The position numbers and the translations under genes are program-made. The notes under the pieces were generated by a model. That model searched no databases. It worked only from the letters and a program-made list of their open reading frames with translations, and had not been told where the DNA came from. Shown here piece by piece: positions 19,470-31,565 of a stretch of DNA of 64,000 nucleotides (the stretch's first letter is position 1; each line of letters opens with the position of its first letter). Source of the DNA: Corynebacterium riegelii (lineage in GTDB: Bacteria; Actinomycetota; Actinomycetes; Mycobacteriales; Mycobacteriaceae); assembly GCF_016728505.1 (NCBI RefSeq), contig NZ_CP068159.1:1984001-2048000 (forward strand), written 5' to 3'.

Positions 19470-19736
19470 ATGCATGCAATTATCACGACCACGGGTCAGG
19501 ACCGCGTCGGCATCATCGCCGGCGTGGCAAACGCCGCAGCCGAACGCAACCTGAACATCATCGACGTTTCCCAGACGCTCATGGACAACTTCTTCACCAT
19601 GATCATGCGTGTTGAAGTACCAGAAGGCGCCAACGTGGGCGACCTACAAGCCGAACTCGCCGAGGTTGGCGAGCGCCTCGGCGTGGTTGTCCGCCTGCAG
19701 TCCGAAGCCCTCTTCACCGCGATGAATGAGATCTAG
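19470..19736 (+). CDS. ACT-domain protein, UPF0237 family
   Basis: An 88-aa stand-alone ACT domain: [21 protein letters not shown] begins the first strand and helix, and [18 protein letters not shown] follows. Stand-alone ACT proteins usually dimerise and bind amino acids or similar small ligands. It ends 1 nt before the UPF0210 gene. This tight pairing is conserved in many bacteria and suggests that the small protein regulates or accompanies the larger one. The start is the leaderless ATG at 19470, not the earlier frame start at 19428, which overlaps the divergent gene. Confidence 0.93.
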   Translation: MHAIITTTGQDRVGIIAGVANAAAERNLNIIDVSQTLMDNFFTMIMRVEVPEGANVGDLQAELAEVGERLGVVVRLQSEALFTAMNEI

Positions 19737-19737
19737 C

Positions 19738-21114
19738 ATGGCTGCAGCATTCGACTTTGATTTCAAGTCCAAACACATCCTCGACGTCATCCACATGATC
19801 GAGGACTACCGCCTGGACATCCGCACCGTCACCATGGGCATCTCACTGATCGGGTGTACGCGCGCCACCATGGAAGCCACCGCAGAGGCTGTGTATGACC
19901 GTGTGGTTACCCGCGCCCGCAACCTGGTCCCGGTGTGCGAAGGCATCGAGCGTGAGCTGGGTATCCCGATTGTGAACAAGCGCGTGTCCATCTCCCCCAT
20001 CGCTCTGGTGGTCGCGGGCGTTGCGGGCGACCCGGTGCTTGTGGCCAAGGCGCTTGACCGCGCGGCAGCGGAGCTGGGCATTGACTTCATTGGCGGCTAC
20101 TCCGCGCTTGTGGAGAAGGGTGCTACATCTGGCGACGCCCGCCTGATCGCATCGATCCCTGACGCGTTGGCGCAGACGAGCAAGATCTGTTCGTCGGTGA
20201 ACGTGGCTACGTCGCGCGCCGGCATCAACATGGATGCTGTGGCGGAGATGGGCCGCGTGATCAAGCGCGCCGCCGAGTTGACGGCCACAGAATCGTCCAT
20301 CGCCTGTGCGAAGTTGGTCGTGTTTGCCAACGCTGTTGGTGATAACCCCTTCATGGCCGGCGCCTTCCACGGCATCGAAGAGCCAGACACTGTCGTATCG
20401 GTCGGCGTGTCCGGCCCGGGTGTGGTCAACAATGCGTTGGGTTCGCTCGAGGGAGCCACGCTTAACGACGTTGCCGAGGAAGTAAAAAAGGCCGCCTTCA
20501 AAATCACCCGCGCAGGCCAGCTCGTGGGCAACATGGCGGCAGAGCGCCTCGGTGTGCCGTTTGGCATCGTGGACCTGTCGTTGGCGCCGACTGCTGAAAT
20601 GGGTGACTCCGTCGCACACATCCTTGAGCACATGGGCCTGGATCAGGTAGGTACCCACGGAACCACGGCAGCTCTCGCACTGCTTAACGACGCTGTAAAG
20701 AAAGGCGGCATGATGGCCTGCTCACGCGTCGGCGGCTTGAGTGGCTCCTTCATCCCGGTCTCTGAGGATAAGGGCATGATCGACGCAGTACGTGCCGGCA
20801 GCATCACCATGGACAAGCTGGAGGCCATGACCTCGATCTGTTCCGTGGGCTTTGACATGATCGCCATTCCTGGCGACACGTCCGCGGAGCTCATCTCCGG
20901 CATGATCGCGGACGAAGCCGCGATCGGCGTGATGAACCATAAGACCACCGCAGCACGTCTGATCCCCGTGCCGGGCACGAAGCCTGGGGATGAAGTCAAC
21001 TTCGGCGGGCTGCTCGGATACGCACCGGTCATCCCGGTCTCCCAGGTGGGCAACGACGCGTTCATTCGCCGCGGGGGCTTCATCCCTGCCCCGGTCCACG
21101 GTTTCCGCAACTAG
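19738..21114 (+). CDS. UPF0210 (DUF711) family protein
   Basis: 458 aa from the ATG at 19738, just after the stop of the ACT gene; 12 earlier in-frame bases overlap that gene and are not needed. Recognised by [30 protein letters not shown], the Gly-rich [14 protein letters not shown] and the C-terminal [12 protein letters not shown]. The family is related in fold to the glycyl-radical enzyme superfamily but lacks a known reaction. Always found with the small ACT protein. The stop codon lies in a 14-bp palindrome, CTAGGAATTCCTAG. Confidence 0.93.
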   Translation: MAAAFDFDFKSKHILDVIHMIEDYRLDIRTVTMGISLIGCTRATMEATAEAVYDRVVTRARNLVPVCEGIERELGIPIVNKRVSISPIALVVAGVAGDPVLVAKALDRAAAELGIDFIGGYSALVEKGATSGDARLIASIPDALAQTSKICSSVNVATSRAGINMDAVAEMGRVIKRAAELTATESSIACAKLVVFANAVGDNPFMAGAFHGIEEPDTVVSVGVSGPGVVNNALGSLEGATLNDVAEEVKKAAFKITRAGQLVGNMAAERLGVPFGIVDLSLAPTAEMGDSVAHILEHMGLDQVGTHGTTAALALLNDAVKKGGMMACSRVGGLSGSFIPVSEDKGMIDAVRAGSITMDKLEAMTSICSVGFDMIAIPGDTSAELISGMIADEAAIGVMNHKTTAARLIPVPGTKPGDEVNFGGLLGYAPVIPVSQVGNDAFIRRGGFIPAPVHGFRN

Positions 21115-21133
21115 GAATTCCTAGCCCCAGGCC

Positions 21134-21164
21134 TTGACCCTCACACGATGTGAGGGTTTAGTCT
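21134..21164 (+). promoter_or_regulatory. MerR-type promoter and operator
   Basis: TTGACC (21134-21139) and TAGTCT (21159-21164) are separated by 19 bp, the overlong spacer typical of MerR-controlled promoters. The spacer is filled by a perfect dyad ACCCTCACA-CGA-TGTGAGGGT (21137-21157). The start point falls at about the GTG at 21171, so the message is leaderless. Autoregulation by the MerR protein is the natural reading. Confidence 0.8.
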
Positions 21165-21170
21165 GGCGTC

Positions 21171-21860
21171 GTGAAGATCTCTGATATAGCAGCTGCAGCT
21201 GGTTGTTCAGTCCGCTCAGTGCGCCACTTACATGAAGCTGGAGTAGTTGAAGAACCAGCCCGGACCAGCGGCAACTACCGCGAATACTCTGTCCGGGATC
21301 TGGCAGCAGTCATTCGGGCTCGGGCACTTATCGACGCAGGCGTGCCCGTAGCCGACGTCCAATCCGATGACGCCGTTGCTCGTTCCCTAACACTGCTGGA
21401 TGAACGGATACGGCACCTGCAGCATCAACGTAAGCGCCTTGCGCTGATACAACATGCTCCGTTGGGTGCCCCGGAGGACATTCGGCAACGTTTGAGCGCT
21501 GTCTTCGAAGATGCTGACACCCTGCAGTTGGAGCTGGACTCGTGGGACCTGATGGCGCTCACCGGTGTTGCTACCAGCGCCACGTGGACTGTGCTTCGAC
21601 GAAACCTTGATGATCAAACGTGTATCGCCGCGGCACGTGAGGCTGGCAGGTTATGGAGCGAACTCGCAACGTTAACCTCGCGCGATGAGAAAGTCACTCC
21701 GATCGTGCAACGCCTTCATGAGCTCTTTCCTCTCGGACTGATGCGGGGTGTTTTAGAAACGCTACAGCCTGCTCAAACAGGGCTAGCGGTGGGTGACGTC
21801 CCGACTCGTGGAGCGCAGGCGTTCGCGCTCGAATCCATAGCAGGGAGTCTGGGTGGCTAG
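21171..21860 (+). CDS. MerR-family transcriptional regulator
   Basis: 229 aa from a leaderless GTG. The N-terminal winged HTH (about residues 1-70) has MKISDIAAAAGCSVRSVRHLH, YREYSVRDLAAVIRARALIDAG and the usual wing. A coiled-coil dimerisation helix follows (LLDERIRHLQHQRKRLALIQ). The C-terminal domain of about 130 residues is helical and carries no Cys pair or TipAS signature, so the signal is unknown. Its own promoter carries the MerR dyad. The stop overlaps the start of the downstream membrane-protein gene, so both are controlled together. Confidence 0.93.
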   Translation: MKISDIAAAAGCSVRSVRHLHEAGVVEEPARTSGNYREYSVRDLAAVIRARALIDAGVPVADVQSDDAVARSLTLLDERIRHLQHQRKRLALIQHAPLGAPEDIRQRLSAVFEDADTLQLELDSWDLMALTGVATSATWTVLRRNLDDQTCIAAAREAGRLWSELATLTSRDEKVTPIVQRLHELFPLGLMRGVLETLQPAQTGLAVGDVPTRGAQAFALESIAGSLGG

Positions 21861-22440
21861 GCTCTGGGCACTGCTGCGCAAACATCCTGGTTTCCGCCTC
21901 GCACGCTATGAACTCGGGTTGTATCGAGACCTCACGCGATGGGTCAAAGGCGTTCAGCTTATTCCCGATGGCGCGGATGCCCTTCCCCACCCTCCCGGCC
22001 GACTACAGATGCTTGGTGTTCTCACAGCGGTTCTTGTGTCCGAAATGGTGGCAGTGCATCTTCTTCTACCACCTGGCTCACTGCGATTGATCGCACTGAT
22101 TATCTCGGCCTGGAGCTTTATCTACCTTTGGTCCCTGATTGCCAGCGAACGTATTCGCCCCAGCTACATCGCAAAGGACGTAATCGTCCTGCGCCGCGGA
22201 AGGATTGTGTTCGCTGAAGTGCCGACGGCTCTCATCCGCAGTCAACGCCGAGAGCGCTCATTTGCATCCGACATCGAAATCGAGCAAGGCGTGCTTACGC
22301 TCGGCAGTCCTGCAGGGACAGACACCGTTGTTGATCTAGAAAAGCCAATCGAGGCGGCCAAAGACCGATACCCATGGCAAAAGCCCCGGTACGAGCGAGT
22401 GCATCAAGTCCGATTCTATGCCGGGGCAACACAGCCCTAA
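21853..22440 (+). CDS. Membrane protein coupled to the MerR regulator, unknown function
   Basis: 195 aa; the GTG at 21853 overlaps the end of the MerR gene by 8 nt, indicating translational coupling. Two adjacent hydrophobic segments (about residues 53-73 and 78-98) are followed by a beta-rich soluble domain of about 90 residues (IAKDVIVLRRGRIVFAEVP, QGVLTLGSPAGTDTVVDL) that resembles a PH-like barrel by eye. It is probably the main target of the MerR switch. I do not recognise the family. It ends 9 nt from the convergent gene at 22450. Confidence 0.8.
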   Translation: MARLWALLRKHPGFRLARYELGLYRDLTRWVKGVQLIPDGADALPHPPGRLQMLGVLTAVLVSEMVAVHLLLPPGSLRLIALIISAWSFIYLWSLIASERIRPSYIAKDVIVLRRGRIVFAEVPTALIRSQRRERSFASDIEIEQGVLTLGSPAGTDTVVDLEKPIEAAKDRYPWQKPRYERVHQVRFYAGATQP

Positions 22441-22449
22441 GTGCTCGGG

Positions 22450-22692
22450 CTAGCGCTTCTTGCCTACCGCGAAGTAGGCAAGCCACCCGGCGGTGTTTAC
22501 CGTGCCGATGATCGGCGTCCACAGCCACTTCGGGCCGCGGATACGGCGAGCGTCGGTACGGGCAAGGTCACGCAGCGCCCATGCCTTGCCGGCGGTATCA
22601 GTAGCGACAAGGACGCCGACGAGCGTCTTCTGGTCTGTGGAAAGTTCGTCCCAGGACTCGCGCAGCGTGGTCAAAATCACGTTGATGTTCAT
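22450..22692 (-). CDS. Small PLDc_N-like membrane protein
   Basis: 80 aa from the ATG at 22692; TAGTGT 7 nt upstream suggests a leaderless start, and an earlier in-frame start at 22725 lies upstream of that box. The C-terminal half has the IRGPKWLWTPIIGTVNTAGW and YFAVGKKR pattern of the phospholipase-D-nuclease N-terminal (PLDc_N) membrane segment, with one hydrophobic helix. The N-terminal half is a short helical region. Function unknown. Confidence 0.75.
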   Translation of the reverse strand: MNINVILTTLRESWDELSTDQKTLVGVLVATDTAGKAWALRDLARTDARRIRGPKWLWTPIIGTVNTAGWLAYFAVGKKR

Positions 22693-22729
22693 GCTGCCAA
22701 CACTACGCCACAGCCCTAGTGTCACAGCC

Positions 22730-23623
22730 CTAGAAGATGGTGTTGCTGATCATGCCGCCGATTGCAAGGCCGCCGAGCAGCACGCTGATCACGACAAGCG
22801 CGATGGCAGCGCCTTCGGCGTCGCTGGAGCCGGCCTCTGACAGTCCCTCAATAAGTGAGCTGCCCGGGGTAATGTCGTGTTCAAGAAGGCGGACGCGGGC
22901 ACCGAAGTAGCGGTTGATCGCCTCCGATTCTTCTTCCATGGTCACCATGCGACCATCCTGCGGCGCGTTTGCGGTGACCACGTAGCGCGTATTCCCGTTG
23001 CTGTCCTCGACCTCGAAGCTGGTGGACAAGACACCAACCAGCCCGCCGCCCGGTAGATACATGGGCCCGCCGGAGTCGCCTTTTCGGGCACCGCGCGGCG
23101 TTTCAACAATGATCTTGGTGCCCAAGGTGGCAATGAGCTCGCCGCAATCTGCGCTACCGCTGGTGCCGTGGCTGGTGTGTCCGTGGAAGCACACTTCCTG
23201 GCCTTTGCGCAGCTTACTGATCGGCACGATGCCGTCGCGATCGAAGGTGTTGGGATTGATGGTCACGCCGTCTTTTCAGCGGATAATCGCCCAGTCGTTC
23301 GCGTCCGTTTTCGGGTCGTACTTCGGCGACATTTCGATCGTGCCGGCGGCGATAGCCTTTTGCATGCGTTGGCCGAACTTATCGGAAAGAAAAACGCGGC
23401 TCACGCCCTCGGCACAGTGGGCGGCGGTGTAGCTGACTCGGTTGACCGGGTCGTTGTACCCAATCGTGCACTCGCCCGCCAGGGTGCCAAACTGCCAGCC
23501 TTGGTTGACCTCGAGCCCATTTCTTATCGACGACTCCGCCCCCGCCCCCGGCGCCCCCACACCTGCAAAAACGAGACCAGTAGCTAACAGTGCGGCACCA
23601 AGGCGTAGAGCATAAGAAGTCAT
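22730..23623 (-). pseudogene. Secreted trypsin-like serine protease interrupted by an in-frame TGA
   Basis: One continuous reading frame of 297 codons with a single TGA at codon 116 (complement of 23276-23278). Before it lie a signal peptide (residues 1-29), His69 in SYTAAHC and Asp110 in ANDWAII. After it lie nucleophile Ser184 in KGDSGGPMYL and a C-terminal membrane helix (AIALVVISVLLGGLAIGGMI). So His and Asp are on one side of the stop and Ser on the other; neither half can be an active protease. A GTG at 23266 could restart translation of the second half but lacks a ribosome site. The TGA may be a true nonsense mutation, a sequencing error, or a readthrough site. Confidence 0.85.
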
Positions 23624-23649
23624 AACTTCATGCTAATTTGCAGGGAGCT

Positions 23650-25278
23650 TTATGCCAATTCCACGATTTCCATATACTCGTCGCTCCACAGGTCCTCGTC
23701 CCCCTCCGGCATGATGATCACGCGCTCCGGCTCCAAGGCGCGAACGGCACCTGGGTCATGCGTAACTAGGACGACGGCGCCGGTATACGTTTTCAGTGCA
23801 TCCAGCACCTGCTCGCGTGATTGCGGATCCAGGTTGTTCGTGGGCTCGTCGAGAAGCAACACGTTCGCACGCGACGATACAAGCGTTGCCAACGCTAGGC
23901 GCGTCTTTTCACCACCCGAGAGCGTGCCCGCGGGCTGTTCCAACTTGTCGCCGGAGAACATGAACGCACCTAAAAGGCCACGCAGGTCCTGTTGGCCGGC
24001 GTCTGGACAGGCCTCGATAGTGTTTTCCCAGACGGTCTTCTCACCGTCAATAGTGTCGTGTTCCTGGGCGAAGTAGCCGACCTTCAGGCCGTGGCCGGTG
24101 ACAAGCCCGCCTTCGCCGTCGGTACGCTCAACGCCCGCCAGAAGCTTTAGCAAGGTCGTCTTGCCCGCACCGTTGGTGCCCAAAACAACCACGCGCGAGC
24201 CTTTATCAATAGCCAGATCAACGCCGGCGAACACTTCGAGCGAGCCGTACATCTTGGTCAAGCCCTTGCCGTACAGCGGCGTCTTGCCACACGGCGCAGG
24301 TTCCGGGAACTTGATGGAGGCGAACTTGTCGGCCACGCGGACCTCATCAAGCTCACTCATCATGCGGTCCGCGCGCGCAAGCATCTGTTTCGCCGCGGCG
24401 GCCTTGGTGGCCTTCGCACCGAGCTTGGCCGCCTGTTTCTGAAGCGCCGATGCTTTCTTCTCCGCGTTGGCACGCTCGCGACGCCTACGCGCCTCATCTT
24501 CCGCACGCGCTTTCTGGTAGGTGCTAAAGCCCATGTTGTACACGTCCGCCTCAGCGCGCACCGCGTCGAGGAACCAGACCTTATTGCAGACATCGTCCAA
24601 CAGCTCAACGTCGTGGGAGATCATGATCAACCCACCTTCATGCTTGGACAAGAAGTTACGCAGCCAGGTGATGGAGTCGGCGTCGAGGTGGTTCGTCGGC
24701 TCGTCTAGAAGCAATGTGGTGGCGGACTTACCTGAGCCGGAGCGAGACGCGAATAGGATTTGGGCCAACTCCACGCGACGGCGCTGACCACCGGAAAGGG
24801 TCTTCAGCTGCTGATCCAGCACGCGGCTGGGCAGGCCAAGGTTATCGCAGATCTGGGCTGCCTCCGCGTTGGCTTCGTACCCACCGAGTGCCTGGTAGCG
24901 CTCCTCTAGACGCGAGTATTTCGCAATCGCCTTATCACGCTCAGCCCCTTCGGTGCATTCCATGATGGCCTGCTGCTTCGCCATTGAACGCTGGATAGCG
25001 TCCAAACCGCGCGCGGACAGCACACGCTCACGCGCGGTCTGCTCGATGTCGCCCTCTTTGGAATCCTGCGGCAGGTAGCCGATCTCACCCGAGCGGGTTA
25101 CCGTTCCGCCGTAGGGTTCGGTCTCCCCCGCCAGGATGCGCATGGTGGTGGTTTTACCAGCGCCGTTGCGGCCCACCAGCCCGATGCGGTCGCCCGGCTG
25201 GACGCGCAGGTGTTGACCTGGTGCGGTCAACAGCGTGCGGGCGCCAACGCGGACTTCAAGATCATTGGTCACAATCAC
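23650..25278 (-). CDS. ABC-F family ATPase
   Basis: 542 aa with two ATPase domains and no membrane segment. Domain 1 has Walker A GRNGAGKT, signature LSGGQRRRVELAQ and Walker B LLLDEPTNHLD. Domain 2 has GTNGAGKT, LSGGEKTRLA and LLLDEPTNNLD. The linker between them is Lys/Ala/Arg-rich and highly charged (about residues 250-305), as in ABC-F translation factors that act at the ribosomal E site. The family includes housekeeping translation factors and antibiotic-resistance proteins; which applies cannot be decided here. A GTG start at 25278, with another GTG two codons later. Confidence 0.93.
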   Translation of the reverse strand: MIVTNDLEVRVGARTLLTAPGQHLRVQPGDRIGLVGRNGAGKTTTMRILAGETEPYGGTVTRSGEIGYLPQDSKEGDIEQTARERVLSARGLDAIQRSMAKQQAIMECTEGAERDKAIAKYSRLEERYQALGGYEANAEAAQICDNLGLPSRVLDQQLKTLSGGQRRRVELAQILFASRSGSGKSATTLLLDEPTNHLDADSITWLRNFLSKHEGGLIMISHDVELLDDVCNKVWFLDAVRAEADVYNMGFSTYQKARAEDEARRRRERANAEKKASALQKQAAKLGAKATKAAAAKQMLARADRMMSELDEVRVADKFASIKFPEPAPCGKTPLYGKGLTKMYGSLEVFAGVDLAIDKGSRVVVLGTNGAGKTTLLKLLAGVERTDGEGGLVTGHGLKVGYFAQEHDTIDGEKTVWENTIEACPDAGQQDLRGLLGAFMFSGDKLEQPAGTLSGGEKTRLALATLVSSRANVLLLDEPTNNLDPQSREQVLDALKTYTGAVVLVTHDPGAVRALEPERVIIMPEGDEDLWSDEYMEIVELA

Positions 25279-25315
25279 GGCTAGTTACCTTACAGCCGTG
25301 GTCGAATGCAGCAGC

Positions 25316-25681
25316 CTAGACCGCGAACCCGAGCGCGCGCAGCTGCTCCCGGCCTTCTTCCGTGATGAACTGCGGACCCCACGGCGGCATCCATACCCAG
25401 TTGATCTCCAGCTCTTCGGCGTCGGTGTTGTTCACAACCGCCGCGCGCGCCTGTTCCTCAATCACATCGGTCAGCGGGCATGCCGGTGAAGTCAGCGTCA
25501 TGTTGACTACCGCCACGTTGGCGCCGTCGCGCTCTTCAATCCACACGTCGTAGACCAGACCAAGGTCAACTACGTTGATGCCCAGCTCCGGGTCGATGAC
25601 GTCGTGCAGGTACTCCTCCACTTCGCCGACAAGCTTGAGCTGCTCTTCGGTTTGCTCTGGGCGCTGTGCTTCTTCAGCCAT
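25316..25681 (-). CDS. sufT: SufT / MIP18-family (DUF59) Fe-S assembly protein
   Basis: 121 aa. The DUF59 core is VIDPELGINVVDLGLVYDVWI followed by MTLTSPACPLTDVI with its conserved Cys. SufT proteins assist maturation or delivery of Fe-S clusters. It is the last gene of the SUF operon, 3 nt after sufU, the same order as in C. glutamicum and mycobacteria. An acidic, Gln-rich 20-residue N-terminus precedes the domain. Confidence 0.93.
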   Translation of the reverse strand: MAEEAQRPEQTEEQLKLVGEVEEYLHDVIDPELGINVVDLGLVYDVWIEERDGANVAVVNMTLTSPACPLTDVIEEQARAAVVNNTDAEELEINWVWMPPWGPQFITEEGREQLRALGFAV

Positions 25682-25684
25682 CGG

Positions 25685-28139
<2,455 letters not shown>

Positions 28140-28152
28140 ATAAACGTTTCCT

Positions 28153-29334
28153 TTAGTTGTTGTTCAGCTCGAGCTCGCCGGCGACACGTGCAATCAGTTC
28201 ATCACGCACGGATTCCACCGGAATCTGGTTCAGGACCTCGTTGAAGAAGCCGCGGATAATCAGGCGCGTTGCCTCGGTTTCCGGGATACCGCGGGAGCGC
28301 AGGTAGAAGATCTGCTCCTCATCAAAACGACCAACGGTAGCGGCGTGGCCCGCACCCGCAATCTGGCCGGTTTCAATCTCCAGGTTCGGGATCGCATCAG
28401 CGCGAGCACCATCCGTCAGCACCAGGTTGCGGTTGGTCTCGTAGGTGTCAGTGCCCTTGGCTTCTGCACGAATCAGGACATCACCAACCCAGCAGGTGCG
28501 TGCCTCCGGCAGAACGGAATCCTTATCGCCCTGCAAAGCGCCCTTGTACAGCACGTTAGAGCGGCAATTTGGCACCGAGTGGTCCACCAGCATGCGGTTT
28601 TCAATGTACTGACCTGCGTCAGCGAAGTAGACGCCCGTCAGCTCCACGTCTGCACCCGGAGCCTCAAAGGTCACACGCGGTGTCAGTCGCACTACCTCGC
28701 CACCGAAAGCGGCAACGGTGTGGCGCAGCACAGCGTCGCGCTGCACCTTGATGGACTGCTGGCCAATGTGCACTGCGTCCAACGCCCACTCAGTGTCCAC
28801 GATCGCGTTGACGTGGGAGCCTTCACCGATGTGCCAGTTCAGGTTGTCAGCGTGGGTGCCGGAGCCCTCATAACGCACGATCACCGTCGCCTGGGAGTGG
28901 CGGCCAGTTTCAACCAGGATGGTGCTAAACGTCGTTGCGTCCACACCAGCGCCGGTGATTGTGATCTCAATCGGTGCATCCAGTACCGCATCCGCCGGCA
29001 CGGAAATCAGCGTGCCATGCTCGGCTGCGCTCCATGCCTGGGCGGCAACACGGTCCACCGGGCCGCCTGCCACGCGCAGGCGCTCATCGTCGGCCGCGAG
29101 TTGTTCGATGGTGACGTCCGACGGAGCGTCGATACGCAGCTGCTCCGAAACCTGCGTGGGGAACGTACCGTCGTGCAGACCGCGGATCCTGCGCAGCGAA
29201 ATGAAACGCCACACCTCGTCGCGTCCACCCGGAACCGGGAAATCCTCCACGTTGAAGGACTGGAACAAATCACCCTTGTTGTTGTGCGTCGTTGCGTTAC
29301 CAACAGGGTCAATAACGGTTTTGGTCGAAGTCAA
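28153..29334 (-). CDS. sufD: SUF scaffold protein SufD
   Basis: 393 aa. The beta-helix scaffold subunit has the C-terminal blocks [21 protein letters not shown], the [22 protein letters not shown] region with the conserved His, and [17 protein letters not shown]. It begins at a TTG one nt after the sufB stop, which implies coupled translation. It forms the SufBC2D complex where clusters are assembled. The N-terminal helical part ([20 protein letters not shown]) is variable, as usual. Confidence 0.96.
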   Translation of the reverse strand: MTSTKTVIDPVGNATTHNNKGDLFQSFNVEDFPVPGGRDEVWRFISLRRIRGLHDGTFPTQVSEQLRIDAPSDVTIEQLAADDERLRVAGGPVDRVAAQAWSAAEHGTLISVPADAVLDAPIEITITGAGVDATTFSTILVETGRHSQATVIVRYEGSGTHADNLNWHIGEGSHVNAIVDTEWALDAVHIGQQSIKVQRDAVLRHTVAAFGGEVVRLTPRVTFEAPGADVELTGVYFADAGQYIENRMLVDHSVPNCRSNVLYKGALQGDKDSVLPEARTCWVGDVLIRAEAKGTDTYETNRNLVLTDGARADAIPNLEIETGQIAGAGHAATVGRFDEEQIFYLRSRGIPETEATRLIIRGFFNEVLNQIPVESVRDELIARVAGELELNNN

Positions 29335-29335
29335 C

Positions 29336-30781
<1,446 letters not shown>

Positions 30782-30793
30782 CGTTTCCGCTCC

Positions 30794-31468
30794 TTAGCTT
30801 TCATTGTTTGTGTGGTAGTTCCCCGTGGTCAGCGGGATGTTTGTGGTGCAAAGCCCGTTGCCGTCCGCAATCAGCGCCAGTGGTTGCACGTGGCTTCCCA
30901 CTAGCTGCGAGATCGCTTCATGCTCAGCCTCGCACAGCTCAGGGTGGGCCGCAGCGACCGACTGTACTGGGCAGTGGTGCTGGCAGATCTGCACGCCTCC
31001 GGCTGCGCGGCTCGCGGTTGCCGTGTAGCCGTGTGCCTCAAAAGCCGCGACTACCTGGTCCACCACATCTTCCACGTCACCGTTGGCATCGACGCCGCCG
31101 AGGATGGTTTCAGCGCGGCGTCTTGCAAACGCACGCACCGCTTCTGCCCCGCCGAGCTGCTCGAGCGCGTCAAGCGCCTCGAGCGCCAGCACGTCGTAGC
31201 TATTGCCAAAGTGGCTGCGTCCCAGCTGCGTAAGCCGGTAGTGCTTCGCTGGGCGGCCTCGCCCAACTTCGGCACCGGCTACGGCGTTTGGTTCGCAGGT
31301 TTGCGCCAGCCCCTCTTCTACCAGCGCGTCGAGGTGCCTACGCACTCCGGCGGCTGAGAGACCAAGAACCTCTCCAAGTTCAGAGGCGCTGACAGGCCCG
31401 CGCCCAAGCAATTGCGTCATGACTTCCCGACGTGTGTCGCCGCCAACGCTGCGGCTGCGGTCCACCAT
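30794..31468 (-). CDS. sufR: SUF operon repressor SufR
   Basis: 224 aa from the ATG at 31468, chosen for GGAAGG upstream; an in-frame start at 31510 is less likely. The N-terminal winged HTH (SASELGEVLGLSAAGVRRHLDAL) is ArsR/DeoR-like. The C-terminal Cys cluster (ICQHHCPVQ and a later ELCEAE) is the [4Fe-4S]-binding site. In known SufR proteins the cluster-loaded form represses suf, and loss of the cluster under iron or oxidative stress relieves repression. First gene of the suf operon, divergent from mptB. Confidence 0.95.
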   Translation of the reverse strand: MVDRSRSVGGDTRREVMTQLLGRGPVSASELGEVLGLSAAGVRRHLDALVEEGLAQTCEPNAVAGAEVGRGRPAKHYRLTQLGRSHFGNSYDVLALEALDALEQLGGAEAVRAFARRRAETILGGVDANGDVEDVVDQVVAAFEAHGYTATASRAAGGVQICQHHCPVQSVAAAHPELCEAEHEAISQLVGSHVQPLALIADGNGLCTTNIPLTTGNYHTNNES

Positions 31469-31511
31469 CGTTCCACCTTCCTTCGCATGTACTGTCTGGG
31501 CACTTTCCACA

Positions 31512-31521
31512 ACACTAGTGT
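31512..31521. promoter_or_regulatory. Palindrome ACACTAGTGT upstream of sufR
   Basis: A perfect 10-bp dyad in the 97-bp sufR/mptB gap, on the sufR side. It resembles the ACACT half-site reported for mycobacterial SufR but not its exact spacing, so an operator role is only possible. Confidence 0.4.
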
Positions 31522-31552
31522 GTCTTAATTCATTCCGCCGCTAAGGGCACCC

Positions 31553-31558
31553 TACAAT
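31553..31558 (+). promoter_or_regulatory. -10 box, leaderless mptB start
   Basis: TACAAT lies 7 nt before the GTG at 31566; no ribosome site is visible. Confidence 0.55.
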
Positions 31559-31565
31559 CGCCGTC

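Noticed and set aside
23847..23859. CGTCGAGAAGCAA in the ABC-F gene as another motif copy
   Set aside because: It is explained by the conserved Walker B codons LLLDE; the same gene has a similar string at its other ATPase domain.
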